From Mayfieldus sp038317345 (GTDB taxonomy: Bacteria > Actinomycetota > Thermoleophilia > Solirubrobacterales > 70-9): a DNA stretch of 64,000 nt. The translations under genes and the position numbers were made by a program. The notes beneath the pieces are model-generated. The model worked only from the letters and a program-made list of their open reading frames with translations. It was not told where the DNA came from and made no database searches. The stretch covers positions 1-64,000 of the forward strand of contig JBBQBH010000008.1 in NCBI GenBank assembly GCA_038317345.1, written 5' to 3'. Within the stretch, counting starts at the first letter, position 1, and every line of letters starts with the position of its first letter. Below are positions 24,843 through 33,333 of the stretch, one piece after another.

Positions 24843-25191
24843 GGGCGGCCGATCCGTCGCCGGCTCCCAGCTTGGCCAGGCGAGCGTCGAGCTGGTCGCC
24901 GGCCTTCCCGCCCTGCTGCTGGCCGCGTTTCTGGCCCTCCAGCTCCTCGCTGCCGGTTTCGCGGTGACCCTGGCCGACGGTGCGGCCGAAGCCGGCGCGG
25001 TGGCGCTCGCCTCGGGCCGCGATGCCCCTCCCGCCGCCCGCCACGCGTTGCCGGGATGGGCGCGCGATCGCGCCTCGGTGTCGGTCGACGGTGGACGCGT
25101 GACGGTGCAGGTGCGGCCGCCCTCGCCGCTCGGGTTCCTCTCCGATCGCCTCACGCTGCGTTCGTCGGCCTGGGTTCGGAGGCCGGGCTGA
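24826..25191 (+). CDS. Second TadE-like protein
   Basis: A 121-residue paralogue with GQASVELVAGLPALLLAAFL as its TadE-type N-terminal helix and a short basic C-terminal domain. The pair resembles minor pseudopilins of a reduced Tad system, encoded directly before the large fusion protein. Confidence 0.72.
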   Translation: MAREAEGGRSVAGSQLGQASVELVAGLPALLLAAFLALQLLAAGFAVTLADGAAEAGAVALASGRDAPPAARHALPGWARDRASVSVDGGRVTVQVRPPSPLGFLSDRLTLRSSAWVRRPG

Positions 25192-25214
25192 GCGGGGCGG
25201 AGGGCAGGGCCGGA

Positions 25215-27170
25215 TTGCCGACCGTGGTGCTGGCAACGGCGGCCAGCGGGGCCCGCGGTTCCGACGCCTTGGCTGCGGCCCTTGCAACCTGCGCGGCCGA
25301 CGAGCGGCGGGCCGCACTGCTGGTCGAGGTGGGCGGCGGGTCACGGCCGCGACGGCCCACGCTGCTCGCGTCGCCGGCTGCGCGCCGCTGCGAGGCCGAG
25401 CTTCGCGACGCCGGTGTCGCCGCCGCCGCGCGGGGGATGATCTGCCACGTCGCCGCGGGAGAGGGGGTGGACGGCCTCGACCGCGCCGCGCAGGCGATCG
25501 CCGGCTCGCGAGATTGCGCTGTCTGCGTCCTGCACGTCGAAGCCCCGCTGTGGCTGCCAGCCCTCGATCACCCGGGGTTGGCGGTCAAGGCTGCGGTGAT
25601 TCGCGCCGAGCTGCCTCGCGACAGATCGCTGGCGGCGCTGGCGGTGCGCGATCTGCGAGCCCGCGGGCTGGCGGTGCGGGTGGCCCTGCACCCGATCGGC
25701 TGGGCCGCGGGGCGGCGGGCCTTCGCCGGCGTACGGATCGGCGGCGCCGATCAGACTCGGCTGCGGCGCTGGACGGCGACTCTGCTGGGCGGCACCGTCC
25801 CTCGACCCGCACGGCGGGCGGAATCGACTGGGTCGCTCCGAGCCGCTTCGGGCCAGGCGCTGCCCGCGGTGATGGGCGGCGTGGCGATCCTGCTGATCGC
25901 CGCGCTGGCGATGGTCTCGATCGCCGGCGCGCTGACCGGCAAGGGCCGCCTGCAGCGGTCCGCCGACCTGGCCGCGCTCTCGGCCGCCCGCTCGATGCGC
26001 GACGACATGCCGCGCGTGACGGTGCCGCCCCGGTTGCCGAACGGCGCTCCGAACCCAGCCCACATCGACCGCGCGATCTATCTCGCCCGGGCACGGGACG
26101 CCGCCCTGGCCGCGGCTCGGGCCAACGACACCGACCCGCGGCGGCTGCGGGTCGAGTTTCCCGACGCCGCCGCTTTCCCGCCATTGCGGGTCCGGGTCAC
26201 CGTGCTCGCCGACCTGCGCCCGCCGAGCCGAGGCGAGGTGGCGGCGTGGGCGGTCGCCGAAGCCTCGCCGGCGGCCGGAGGGGAAGGGGAGATGCCAACG
26301 CAGGCAAGCGGCGGCGGCTACTCGGGCCCGCTCGTCTACCGCAATGGGGAGGGGATGCGCCCCGACGTCGCGGCGGCGTTCGACCGCATGGCAGTGGCCG
26401 CCAGGCGCTCCGGGATCTCGCTGATCGTCGTCTCGGGCTTTCGCTCCGACGCGGAGCAGGCTCAGCTCTTCGCCCAGCACCCCGATCCGACCTGGGTCGC
26501 GCCGCCGGGCCATTCTCTGCACCGCTGCGCGACCGAGCTCGACCTCGGCCCGGCCACCGCCTATGGATGGCTGTACACGAACGCCCGTCGCTTCGGGTTT
26601 CTGCAGCGCTATTTGTGGGAGCCTTGGCACTTCGGCTACATCGCCGGCCCGCCGCGGTGCTCGGCGGCTGGCGACCGGGGTGGGTCGGAGATGGTGGGGG
26701 GTGGCGGTGAGTTGGAGGGCGGCCCCTCCCAGAGCCTGCCGTCGTTCGTGCCGGACCGCTTTCGCGACCCGCTGCTGCGCTCGGCCGCGCGCTGGAACGT
26801 CTCCGCCGCCCTGCTCGCGGCGCAGTTGATGGCCGAGTCGGGATTTGACCCCTACGCCGTCTCGCCCGCCGGGGCGCAGGGGATCGCCCAATTCATGCCC
26901 GGCACCGCCGCCTCCTACGGGCTCCGCGACCCGTTCGACCCCGAGGCTGCAATCGACGCCCAAGCGCAGATGATGTCCGGCTTGCTGCGCCACTTCGGCT
27001 CGGTGCGGCTGGCGCTCGCCGCCTACAACGCCGGCTCCGGCGCGGTCGACGGATGCGATTGCGTGCCGCCCTACCCCGAGACGGTCGCCTACGTCACCCG
27101 CATCCTCGCCCTCCTCGACGGCTCCGGGGCATTGCTGACTCCGCCATTCGAGGTGCGGCTGGTCGCCTGA
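25215..27170 (+). CDS. Multidomain TadG-like / M15 peptidase / lytic transglycosylase fusion
   Basis: About 651 residues. Region 1-200 is an Ala/Arg-rich cytoplasmic domain that I cannot name; it reads like a nucleotide-binding-type fold without a P-loop. Near 212-240 is a TadE/G-type helix (SGQALPAVMGGVAILLIAAL). Region 390-475 is a D,D-carboxypeptidase of the VanY/M15B type with VSGFRSDAEQAQLF, zinc ligands in GHSLHRCATELDLG and EPWHFGY. Region 520-651 is an SLT transglycosylase: MAESGFDPYAVSPAGAQGIA with the catalytic Glu, and ALAAYNAGSGAVDG. It would cut both peptide and glycan. TTG 25215 (or GTG 25224) is chosen after GGAGGG at 25199; the true start is uncertain. Confidence 0.75.
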   Translation: MPTVVLATAASGARGSDALAAALATCAADERRAALLVEVGGGSRPRRPTLLASPAARRCEAELRDAGVAAAARGMICHVAAGEGVDGLDRAAQAIAGSRDCAVCVLHVEAPLWLPALDHPGLAVKAAVIRAELPRDRSLAALAVRDLRARGLAVRVALHPIGWAAGRRAFAGVRIGGADQTRLRRWTATLLGGTVPRPARRAESTGSLRAASGQALPAVMGGVAILLIAALAMVSIAGALTGKGRLQRSADLAALSAARSMRDDMPRVTVPPRLPNGAPNPAHIDRAIYLARARDAALAAARANDTDPRRLRVEFPDAAAFPPLRVRVTVLADLRPPSRGEVAAWAVAEASPAAGGEGEMPTQASGGGYSGPLVYRNGEGMRPDVAAAFDRMAVAARRSGISLIVVSGFRSDAEQAQLFAQHPDPTWVAPPGHSLHRCATELDLGPATAYGWLYTNARRFGFLQRYLWEPWHFGYIAGPPRCSAAGDRGGSEMVGGGGELEGGPSQSLPSFVPDRFRDPLLRSAARWNVSAALLAAQLMAESGFDPYAVSPAGAQGIAQFMPGTAASYGLRDPFDPEAAIDAQAQMMSGLLRHFGSVRLALAAYNAGSGAVDGCDCVPPYPETVAYVTRILALLDGSGALLTPPFEVRLVA

Positions 27171-27173
27171 GCG
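27142..27173 (+). repeat. 32-bp direct repeat, left copy
   Basis: A 32-base sequence containing TTCGAGGTGCGGCTGGTCGC and the stop of the fusion protein (FEVRLVA). It recurs at 29310-29341 with one mismatch (A to G at the fifth base). Confidence 0.85.
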
Positions 27174-27211
27174 CCCCGGCCGAGAGCGCCGCCGGAGAAG
27201 CGCCAGGCCGC

Positions 27212-29134
27212 CTATTGGTGCAGCTTGTCCCTGCCGGGCCCGCCGAAAAGTTTGTCTTTGCCGGGCCCGCCAACCAGCTTGTCTCTTCCGGGGCCGCCGC
27301 GGAGCTTGTCCCTGCCCTTGCCGCCGCAGATGACGTCGTTGCCCCGTAGCCCGCGCACGGTGTCGTTTCCGGCCAGCGCCGAAATCACGTCGCGTCTGCG
27401 TGTGCCCTTCAATTTGTCCTTGCCGTTGGTCCCCGCGATCGTGGCCACCTTGCCGGCGCACTTGATTGTGCTGCCCACTCGCCTGCAGCCCGAGAACTGG
27501 GAGGTGTTGGAGGTAGATAGGCGAGTCGCGGTCGCGGTCACGCCTTGTCGGGATCCGAGCCTGGCCACGTTCAGCGACCAACGGTCGTGCGAGGTCTGGG
27601 GGGAGCCGAGGAACCTCTTGCCCTCGGGATCGCCACAGCTGGGGCTGACGAAGACTTCGACCCGGGTATTGCTGGCCGGCACTGTGCCCGAGATTCTCGT
27701 CGACCGTCTGCCGGTCGCCACCGAGGAGACCGTCGGCGCCGGCTCGCTGTCATTGCCGCCCTTGGTGAGCGTGATGCCGACCTTGCCGCTGTTGGCGTAG
27801 ATCGAGTTGGAGAGGATCGCGTTGCCGGTCGAGGGGCCGCCGTCGACCTGGACGCCAACCCCGCCCACGAGTGAGCCGCTCGCCTTGCCCGCGCCCGCAT
27901 TGAAGGCGATTGTGTTGCCCGCGCCTGCGATCGTGCCGCCGGTCACGTTGCCGATTGCGTTGTTGAAGACGAGGACGCCGCCGAGGCCATTGGGAAGCGC
28001 ACCGCTGCCGGCGGCGTTGCTGCCGATGTAGTTGCCCTCCAGCAGGTTGTCGTTCGAACCGCTGGCACCGATTACGACGCCACGGTTCGTGTTGCCGGAG
28101 ATCACGTTGCGCGCGCCCGGGGTAGTGCCGCCGACCAAGTTGTTGGGTGAGCCGCCCCCGAGACCGACGCCTTTCAGGTTGCCGACCGCGCCGTTGCCGG
28201 CCGCGTTGGTGCCGAGGTAGTTGCCCTCGATCGTGTTCGAGCTGCTGGCGGTGACGTCGACTCCCGCTTGGCCGTTGCCGGAGCTCACGTTGCCCGACCC
28301 TGGGGTTGTTCCGCCGATCGTGTTGCCGGTAGCGCCGTTCACGACGAGGACCCCGTCCGTGCCGTTGCCGATTGCGGAGGTGCCGGCCGCGTTGGTGCCG
28401 AGGTAGTTGCCCTCGACGACGTTGCCGTTCGTCCCGCTGCCCGAGACGACGACCCCCCTACCGTTGCCGGAGACCACGTTGCGGTCGCCGGCGACTGTGC
28501 CGCCGATCGTGTTGTTCGTCGAGCCGCCGTCGACGATGACACCGGCGTTGACGTTGGCGAGTGCATTGCTTCCGTCCGTGCCGATGTAGTTGCCGGCGAT
28601 CAGGTTCGAGCCGCCGCCTGCAACCTCGATGCCGCGATTGCTCCAGCCCGTGAGCTCAAGCCCGCGAACGGTGCTGGAGACGGTGGTAACGACGAGTCCG
28701 GTCGCGCCGGAGCCGGCACCCGCACCGTCGACCCGCACGAGCGGCGCGCCGCTAAAACCCGGCTGGCTCGTGCCGTCGATGGCCACGGGATCTGTGATCG
28801 CCGGCAGCACCGAGGTGGGGCTGATCGTTTGCGCCCCGGTGCCGATCGCAAAGTCGATCGTGTCCAGACCGGAGTTGCCATTGGCGCTCGTGATGGCGTC
28901 GCGCAAAGAGCCCGGGAGGGAGTCGCTCGCGTTCGTCACCGGATAGGTGATTGCGAGGGCCGGGGCGGCCGAAATACCGCTCCAAACAAGGCCGCATACG
29001 ACCACAACGAGCGCGCGCAGCCGAAACCTTCGAGTCCGCCGGCCCCAGCGATCAAAGGAGTCAACGGTCCGAGCGGTCAAGGACAGTAATGCCATTCGAT
29101 GCTTTCTGGAGGAGTGCTGGGCCGAATCCGGCAC
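27212..29134 (-). CDS. Secreted right-handed beta-helix protein with C-terminal RTX-like repeats
   Basis: A 640-residue surface or secreted protein. After a long N-terminus comes a signal segment (LRALVVVVCGLVWSGISAAPALA), then YPVTNASDSLPGSLRDAITS, the opening typical of polymorphic outer-surface beta-helix proteins. Residues 120-470 are parallel beta-helix repeats rich in NVVSGNGRG- and EGNYLGTNAAG-type units. The C-terminus has about six short GGPGRDKL/GKDKLFGG repeats of the calcium-binding RTX kind. Alternative start: ATG 29095. The whole gene lies between two 32-bp direct repeats, which suggests late insertion. Confidence 0.8.
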   Translation of the reverse strand: MPDSAQHSSRKHRMALLSLTARTVDSFDRWGRRTRRFRLRALVVVVCGLVWSGISAAPALAITYPVTNASDSLPGSLRDAITSANGNSGLDTIDFAIGTGAQTISPTSVLPAITDPVAIDGTSQPGFSGAPLVRVDGAGAGSGATGLVVTTVSSTVRGLELTGWSNRGIEVAGGGSNLIAGNYIGTDGSNALANVNAGVIVDGGSTNNTIGGTVAGDRNVVSGNGRGVVVSGSGTNGNVVEGNYLGTNAAGTSAIGNGTDGVLVVNGATGNTIGGTTPGSGNVSSGNGQAGVDVTASSSNTIEGNYLGTNAAGNGAVGNLKGVGLGGGSPNNLVGGTTPGARNVISGNTNRGVVIGASGSNDNLLEGNYIGSNAAGSGALPNGLGGVLVFNNAIGNVTGGTIAGAGNTIAFNAGAGKASGSLVGGVGVQVDGGPSTGNAILSNSIYANSGKVGITLTKGGNDSEPAPTVSSVATGRRSTRISGTVPASNTRVEVFVSPSCGDPEGKRFLGSPQTSHDRWSLNVARLGSRQGVTATATRLSTSNTSQFSGCRRVGSTIKCAGKVATIAGTNGKDKLKGTRRRDVISALAGNDTVRGLRGNDVICGGKGRDKLRGGPGRDKLVGGPGKDKLFGGPGRDKLHQ

Positions 29135-29309
29135 CTACGCGTTTTTCTCGGTGGGGTCGTGTGTCCCCCCGGGGTGCTCCACGGAGGCGACGTGTCGGCC
29201 GGTCGCACCCGATGTTTTGGAGGCGCGCCGGCAAGTCAGCAACCGCTATCGAGACCTTATGCCCCGCGGTCTGCGCATGTCAACAAACTCCCTTGGCGCT
29301 GCCCTCGCC

Positions 29310-29341
29310 GCCGTTCGAGGTGCGGCTGGTCGCCTGAGCGA
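29310..29341 (+). repeat. 32-bp direct repeat, right copy
   Basis: Matches 27142-27173 at 31 of 32 bases. Here it does not close any annotated gene, so it looks like a duplicated copy of the 3' end of the fusion gene, left when the intervening 2.1 kb arrived. Confidence 0.85.
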
Positions 29342-29374
29342 TGCCGGGGTCAGTAGGCTGCGGGCCGCAGGGCG

Positions 29375-29854
29375 ATTGCAGAGGCAGAGGGCGTCGAGGG
29401 AGTCAAGGAGCTGGTCGGCAAGCAGGTCGGTCCCAGCGATTGGCGCGAGGTCACGCAGGAGGACATCAACGCCTTCGCCGACCTCTCCGGCGATCATCAG
29501 TGGATCCACGTCGACGTCGAGCGAGCAAAAAAGGAGAGTCCGTTCGGCGGCACGGTCGCGCACGGCAACCTGACGCTGTCGCTGATCGACGGCTTTCGTC
29601 AGGACCTGATCTCCGCCAGCGGATTTGTCCTTGGCGTCAACTACGGCTGGAACAAGGTCCGCTTCCCGGCCCCCGTGCCTGCCGGCAGCCGTGTCCGTGC
29701 CAGCGCCGAAGTCGTCGAGCTGGACGAGGTCAAGGACGGCTGGTGGCAGATGGTGACCCGTTTCACGGTCGAGGTCGAGGGCTCCGAGAAGCCCTGCTGC
29801 GTCGCGGACAGCGTCGCGCGATTCCTCCCCGAGCAGGGATCGAACGGCTCCTAA
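29375..29854 (+). CDS. MaoC-like (R)-hydratase, apparent ATT start
   Basis: A 159-residue hot-dog-fold dehydratase with WREVTQEDINAFADLSGDHQ, WIHVDVERAKKESPFGGTVA (catalytic Asp/His region) and HGNLTLSLIDGF. It would hydrate enoyl-CoA. The frame has no ATG, GTG or TTG before the conserved region. The in-frame TAG at 29354 limits the 5' end, and ATT 29375 begins the peptide where the family normally starts (I/M-AEAEGVEGVK). A -10-like TAGGCT (29354-29359) lies 15 bases upstream. The start was either lost or is a rare ATT. Confidence 0.75.
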   Translation: MAEAEGVEGVKELVGKQVGPSDWREVTQEDINAFADLSGDHQWIHVDVERAKKESPFGGTVAHGNLTLSLIDGFRQDLISASGFVLGVNYGWNKVRFPAPVPAGSRVRASAEVVELDEVKDGWWQMVTRFTVEVEGSEKPCCVADSVARFLPEQGSNGS

Positions 29855-29870
29855 CGGAGCCGTTCGATCC
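29837..29870 (+). terminator. Perfect 15-bp stem-loop at end of MaoC gene
   Basis: GGATCGAACGGCTCC pairs perfectly with GGAGCCGTTCGATCC around the 4-base loop TAAC, which holds the MaoC stop codon. No T-run follows. It sits between convergent genes and probably ends both transcripts. Confidence 0.7.
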
Positions 29871-29912
29871 GAAGCTGAAGTCGAAAAGCTGGGGCCGCCG
29901 AGCCCCCTCGCC

Positions 29913-30359
29913 CTACTTGACCGTCAGCGTGCCTTCCATGCCGGCTGCGGCATGGCCGGGCACCGTGCAGAGGAACTTGTAGGTCCCAGGCTTCAGCGTC
30001 GCCGTCACCGACTTGGTGCCTCCGGTGAAGACCGGGGTCGCGGCCACCTTCTGACCGCCGGAGCTCTCGATCGTGAAGTCGTGCGCTATCGGGGCCTGGT
30101 TGGTGAAGGCGAACGTGTCCGAGCCCGCCTTGGCAGTGAGGCTGGTGGTGTTGAACTTGAGCTGCCCAGTGGGGTCGGCCGAGATCGGGACCGTCTGACC
30201 GCCGCCACCTCCGCCTCCGCCGCCTCCACCACCGCCGCCGGCAGTGGCGCCGGACGAGGTGCTGGTTGCGGTGGTGCTGTTGTTGCTGCTGCTGCTACCG
30301 CAGGCGACGAGGGCGATTCCCGCGAGCGCGAGCGCAAACAGGGCTAGGAGCTTCTTCAT
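29913..30359 (-). CDS. Cupredoxin-like (plastocyanin/azurin-type) lipoprotein
   Basis: A 148-residue copper protein anchored by a lipobox (ALAGIALVACGSS). A Ser/Thr linker and a run of 14 glycines precede the cupredoxin domain. Type-1 copper ligands are visible as His in PIAHDFTIE, Cys in FLCTVPGHAAAGMEG, the His five residues later and the Met. It probably carries electrons at the membrane surface. ATG 30359 has GGAAGC upstream. Confidence 0.85.
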   Translation of the reverse strand: MKKLLALFALALAGIALVACGSSSSNNSTTATSTSSGATAGGGGGGGGGGGGGGQTVPISADPTGQLKFNTTSLTAKAGSDTFAFTNQAPIAHDFTIESSGGQKVAATPVFTGGTKSVTATLKPGTYKFLCTVPGHAAAGMEGTLTVK

Positions 30360-30427
30360 CGGGAGCTTCCTTTCAAGATGGCTTGTCGTCTCAACGTAAC
30401 GCGATACGAGCCGAGATGCGTCGAGGT

Positions 30428-31288
30428 TCAGCGTCCGCTGAACTCGGGCTCCTCGCCGGCGAAGAACGCAGTCACTCCTGCCCGCAGGTCCTCAGTGCCC
30501 ATGCTGTCGGCAATTCCGTGGCGCTCGAGCTGCAGGTGCTCGGCGAGGGTGTTCTCGAGGCTGACTGCGACCAGCTGCTTCGCCATCCGGATGTAATGCG
30601 GGGCCTTGGCGGCCAGCTTGGCGGCCTTCTCGTTAGCGCGCTCCATCAGCGCATCGGCCGGCACCACCTCCGAGATCAGCCCCGCCTCGAGGGCGTCTTG
30701 GGCGGTCAGGTTGGGGTCGTTGAGCAGTAGCTCCAGCGCCTTGCTCGGGCCGATCACCCGCGGCAGGAAGTAGGTCATGCCGCCGTCCGGGGAGGCGCCG
30801 ATGCGCCCGTAGGCGCAGGCAAAGAACGCTTCCTCCGATGCGATCCGGATGTCGCAGGCAAGCGCCAGCGAGAAACCGGCCCCGGCGGCAGGGCCGTTCA
30901 CCGCCGCGATCACCGGATAGGGGATCCGCCGCAGGTCGATGATCGCCTGGTGCAGGACCTCGGCGCCGCGCCGAACGTTCGACGGCAGGTCGATCTCGTC
31001 GGATTCCACGCCCTCCTTGAACCAGTTGACGTCGCCGCCGGCGGAGAACGCCCTTTCGGCTCCGGTGACGATCAGGGCGCGCAGCGGCGCCTGGTCGGCG
31101 AGCCACGAGAACGCCTCGACCAGCTCGCCGATCATCTCGGGGCTCATCGCGTTGAGCGCGTCGGGGCGGTTGAGGGTCAGCGTCCCGATGTCGCCGTCGA
31201 CCTCGATTTGCAGCGTCACCAGGTCGGGTAGGGCGATCGTCGACAGCCCGCGGTGGGCGTTGAGGTCACTCGTCGTCTCGGTGCTCAT
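30428..31288 (-). CDS. Enoyl-CoA hydratase/isomerase family protein
   Basis: A crotonase-fold enzyme of 286 residues with LTLNRPDALNAMSPEMIGEL, the oxyanion segment GAERAFSAGGDVNWFKEG and NGPAAGAGFSLALACDIRIA. GRIGASPDGGMTYFLPRVIG carries an Asp in place of the second catalytic Glu, as in isomerase-type members. The start at 31288 (MSTETTSDL) is preferred; ATG 31297 is three codons upstream. Confidence 0.85.
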   Translation of the reverse strand: MSTETTSDLNAHRGLSTIALPDLVTLQIEVDGDIGTLTLNRPDALNAMSPEMIGELVEAFSWLADQAPLRALIVTGAERAFSAGGDVNWFKEGVESDEIDLPSNVRRGAEVLHQAIIDLRRIPYPVIAAVNGPAAGAGFSLALACDIRIASEEAFFACAYGRIGASPDGGMTYFLPRVIGPSKALELLLNDPNLTAQDALEAGLISEVVPADALMERANEKAAKLAAKAPHYIRMAKQLVAVSLENTLAEHLQLERHGIADSMGTEDLRAGVTAFFAGEEPEFSGR

Positions 31289-31358
31289 CTTCTCCATCCT
31301 TCGCGCATTTCCCGGGCGGCGGGCCCGTGCCGGCTGTTTGGCCGTGCGGCCAGGAGCC

Positions 31359-31364
31359 TACCCT
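31359..31364 (+). promoter_or_regulatory. -10 element (TACCCT), leaderless-type
   Basis: TACCCT ends seven bases before the uvrC ATG at 31372. Confidence 0.4.
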
Positions 31365-31371
31365 TTGGTTG

Positions 31372-33276
31372 ATGGCAACAAGCGACAAAGAACGCGAGCA
31401 GCGGCTCACCGAGCAGCGCCGCGCCCTGCCCGACTCCCCGGGCGTCTACCAATTCCTCGCCGAGGACGGAACGGTGCTTTACGTGGGCAAGGCTCGCTCG
31501 ATCCGCAAGCGCGTCAACTCGCACTTCTCCGGCCACGAGACCGAGCTCACCAGGCGAGTGACGCACATCGACGTCCTCGTGACCGGCTCGGAGGCGGAGG
31601 CATTGCTTGCCGAGCAAACCTTCATCAAGCGCCACCGGCCGCTGTTCAACATCCGCCTGCGCGACGACAAGTCCTACCCCTATGTCGCGATCAGCCTCGA
31701 CGAGGACTATCCGCGGGTCTACTTCACCCGCGAGCGCCACCGGCCCGGCCGCGCCTACTTCGGCCCCTTCTCGAGCGCCAAGCGGGTGCGCGAGACGCTC
31801 GACCTGCTCGGCAAGCTGTTCCAGTACCGGACCTGCGAGGGGCCCGAGCCCGGCCGCCGCTCCGGCAATCCCTGCCTCGATTACTACATCAAGCGCTGTG
31901 GCGCTCCCTGTGTCAACTACATCGGCCGCGAGGAGTACCGGCGCAACATCGACGCGATCATCGACTTCCTCTCCGGGCGCTACAAACAGGTCCAGCGTTC
32001 GGAGGAGGAGAAGATGGAGGCGGCAGCAGAGGCCCAGGATTTCGAGCGGGCCGCCGTCCATCGCGATCGGCTGGCGTCGGTGCAGTCGCTGTTCGAGCGC
32101 CAGCGCGTCGCCGGGGCCTCGGTCGGCACCGCCGACCTGATCGGGGTCGCCGCCGAGGGAACCGATGCCAACGCCCAGGTGTTCCAGGTTCGCGACGGAA
32201 TCCTCGCCGAGCGCCAGAGCTTCTACCTCGAGAACCAGGGCGAGCGCGAGCTGGCCGAGGTCGCCGAGGAGTTCATCGGTCAGTACTACTCGGCATCGCC
32301 GACCGCCCCGCGAGTGCTGGTCGTGGGTTCCTACCTCCGCGAGCGCGCGACCCTGCTCGAGGAGGCGCTCAGCGAGCGACGTGGCTCGCCGGTCGAGGTT
32401 CGGGTCCCCGAGCGAGGCGACACACGGCGCCTGCGCGAGCTTGCGGAGCGCAACGCGAAGCTCGCATTGGACCAGGATCGGCTGCTCCGCGAGCACCGGC
32501 GCCAGCGGCGGGTCGAGTCGTTGTCGGCGCTGCGCGAGGCGCTGGGCATGGAGGAGCTGCCGATTCGGATCGAGGGTTTCGACATTTCCAACCTCGGGCC
32601 CGAGCACACCGTCGCCTCGATGGTCGTCTTCGAGGGCGGGGCGACGAAGAAGGCGCACTACCGGCGCTTCAAGATTCGCGGTGACACTCGAGCAACGAAC
32701 AACGAACAGCGAACAACGAACAACGGCGGCCCGGACGATTTCGCTGCCATGGAAGAGGTATTGGCCCGCCGCATGAGCCGCTACCTGGAGCAGGCCGACC
32801 TCTCCCCGCACGAGTCGGAGCGCGACGAGAGCTTCGCCTCGCTGCCCTCACTGGTCGTGATCGACGGCGGCAAGGGCCAGCTCTCAGCCGGGATCCGGGC
32901 GCTGCGACCGTTCACCGAGCGCGGGGTGAAGGTGGTCAGCCTCGCCAAGCGGCTCGAGGAGGTGTTCGTGCCGGGACGCTCGGAGCCGCTCCAGCTCCCC
33001 CACGATTCGGAGGGACTGAAGCTGCTCCAGCGGGTGCGAGACGAGGCGCACCGGTTCGCGATCGAACACCACCGCGGCCGCCGTGACCGGGCGATGACGG
33101 GATCGGTGTTCGACGAGCTGCGCGGGGTCGGTCCGGTCCGCAAGCGGGCCCTGCTCGAGCACTTCGGTTCGCCGGAGCGCTTCATGGCCGCAAGCCGCGA
33201 GGAGCTTGAGGCGGTTCCGGGGATGCCGGGCAAGCTGGCGCGGGAGATCCACGAGCAGCTGAATCGGACCGGTTGA
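31372..33276 (+). CDS. uvrC: Excinuclease ABC subunit C
   Basis: A 634-residue nuclease of nucleotide excision repair that makes the incisions on both sides of a lesion. The order is: GIY-YIG domain (PDSPGVYQFLAEDGTVLYVG, about 16-95), UvrB-binding UVR motif (EEKMEAAAEAQDFERAAVHR, about 215), RNase H-like domain (RIEGFDISNLGPEHTVASMV; VVIDGGKGQLSAG) and C-terminal tandem HhH (ELRGVGPVRKRALLEHFG; LEAVPGMPGKLAREI). Five heptanucleotide repeats insert about 12 residues (near 441-452) between the RNase H strand and the conserved GPDDFAAMEEVL. Confidence 0.95.
   Translation: MATSDKEREQRLTEQRRALPDSPGVYQFLAEDGTVLYVGKARSIRKRVNSHFSGHETELTRRVTHIDVLVTGSEAEALLAEQTFIKRHRPLFNIRLRDDKSYPYVAISLDEDYPRVYFTRERHRPGRAYFGPFSSAKRVRETLDLLGKLFQYRTCEGPEPGRRSGNPCLDYYIKRCGAPCVNYIGREEYRRNIDAIIDFLSGRYKQVQRSEEEKMEAAAEAQDFERAAVHRDRLASVQSLFERQRVAGASVGTADLIGVAAEGTDANAQVFQVRDGILAERQSFYLENQGERELAEVAEEFIGQYYSASPTAPRVLVVGSYLRERATLLEEALSERRGSPVEVRVPERGDTRRLRELAERNAKLALDQDRLLREHRRQRRVESLSALREALGMEELPIRIEGFDISNLGPEHTVASMVVFEGGATKKAHYRRFKIRGDTRATNNEQRTTNNGGPDDFAAMEEVLARRMSRYLEQADLSPHESERDESFASLPSLVVIDGGKGQLSAGIRALRPFTERGVKVVSLAKRLEEVFVPGRSEPLQLPHDSEGLKLLQRVRDEAHRFAIEHHRGRRDRAMTGSVFDELRGVGPVRKRALLEHFGSPERFMAASREELEAVPGMPGKLAREIHEQLNRTG
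32693..32727 (+). repeat. Heptanucleotide tandem repeat inside uvrC (5 units)
   Basis: Five 7-base units CAACGAA, CAACGAA, CAGCGAA, CAACGAA and CAACGGC lie in frame and encode an Asn/Thr-rich stretch (ATNNEQRTTNN). Confidence 0.8.
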
Positions 33277-33333
33277 CCTGTGAATCTTGGGGACGAAGAG
33301 ATGAACGAGGAGAAAGGGGGAAAGCAGGTAACG

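Noticed and set aside
25341..27581. 746-codon minus-strand frame opposite the Tad fusion
   Set aside because: Arg/Gly/Gln-rich shadow of a high-GC gene without recognisable domains.
27800..28620. CRISPR-like regular repetition in the beta-helix gene
   Set aside because: The repeats are coding, imperfect and of protein-repeat period; there are no unique spacers.
28268..29089. Plus-strand frame opposite the beta-helix gene
   Set aside because: It mirrors the repeats of the minus-strand protein and has no independent features.
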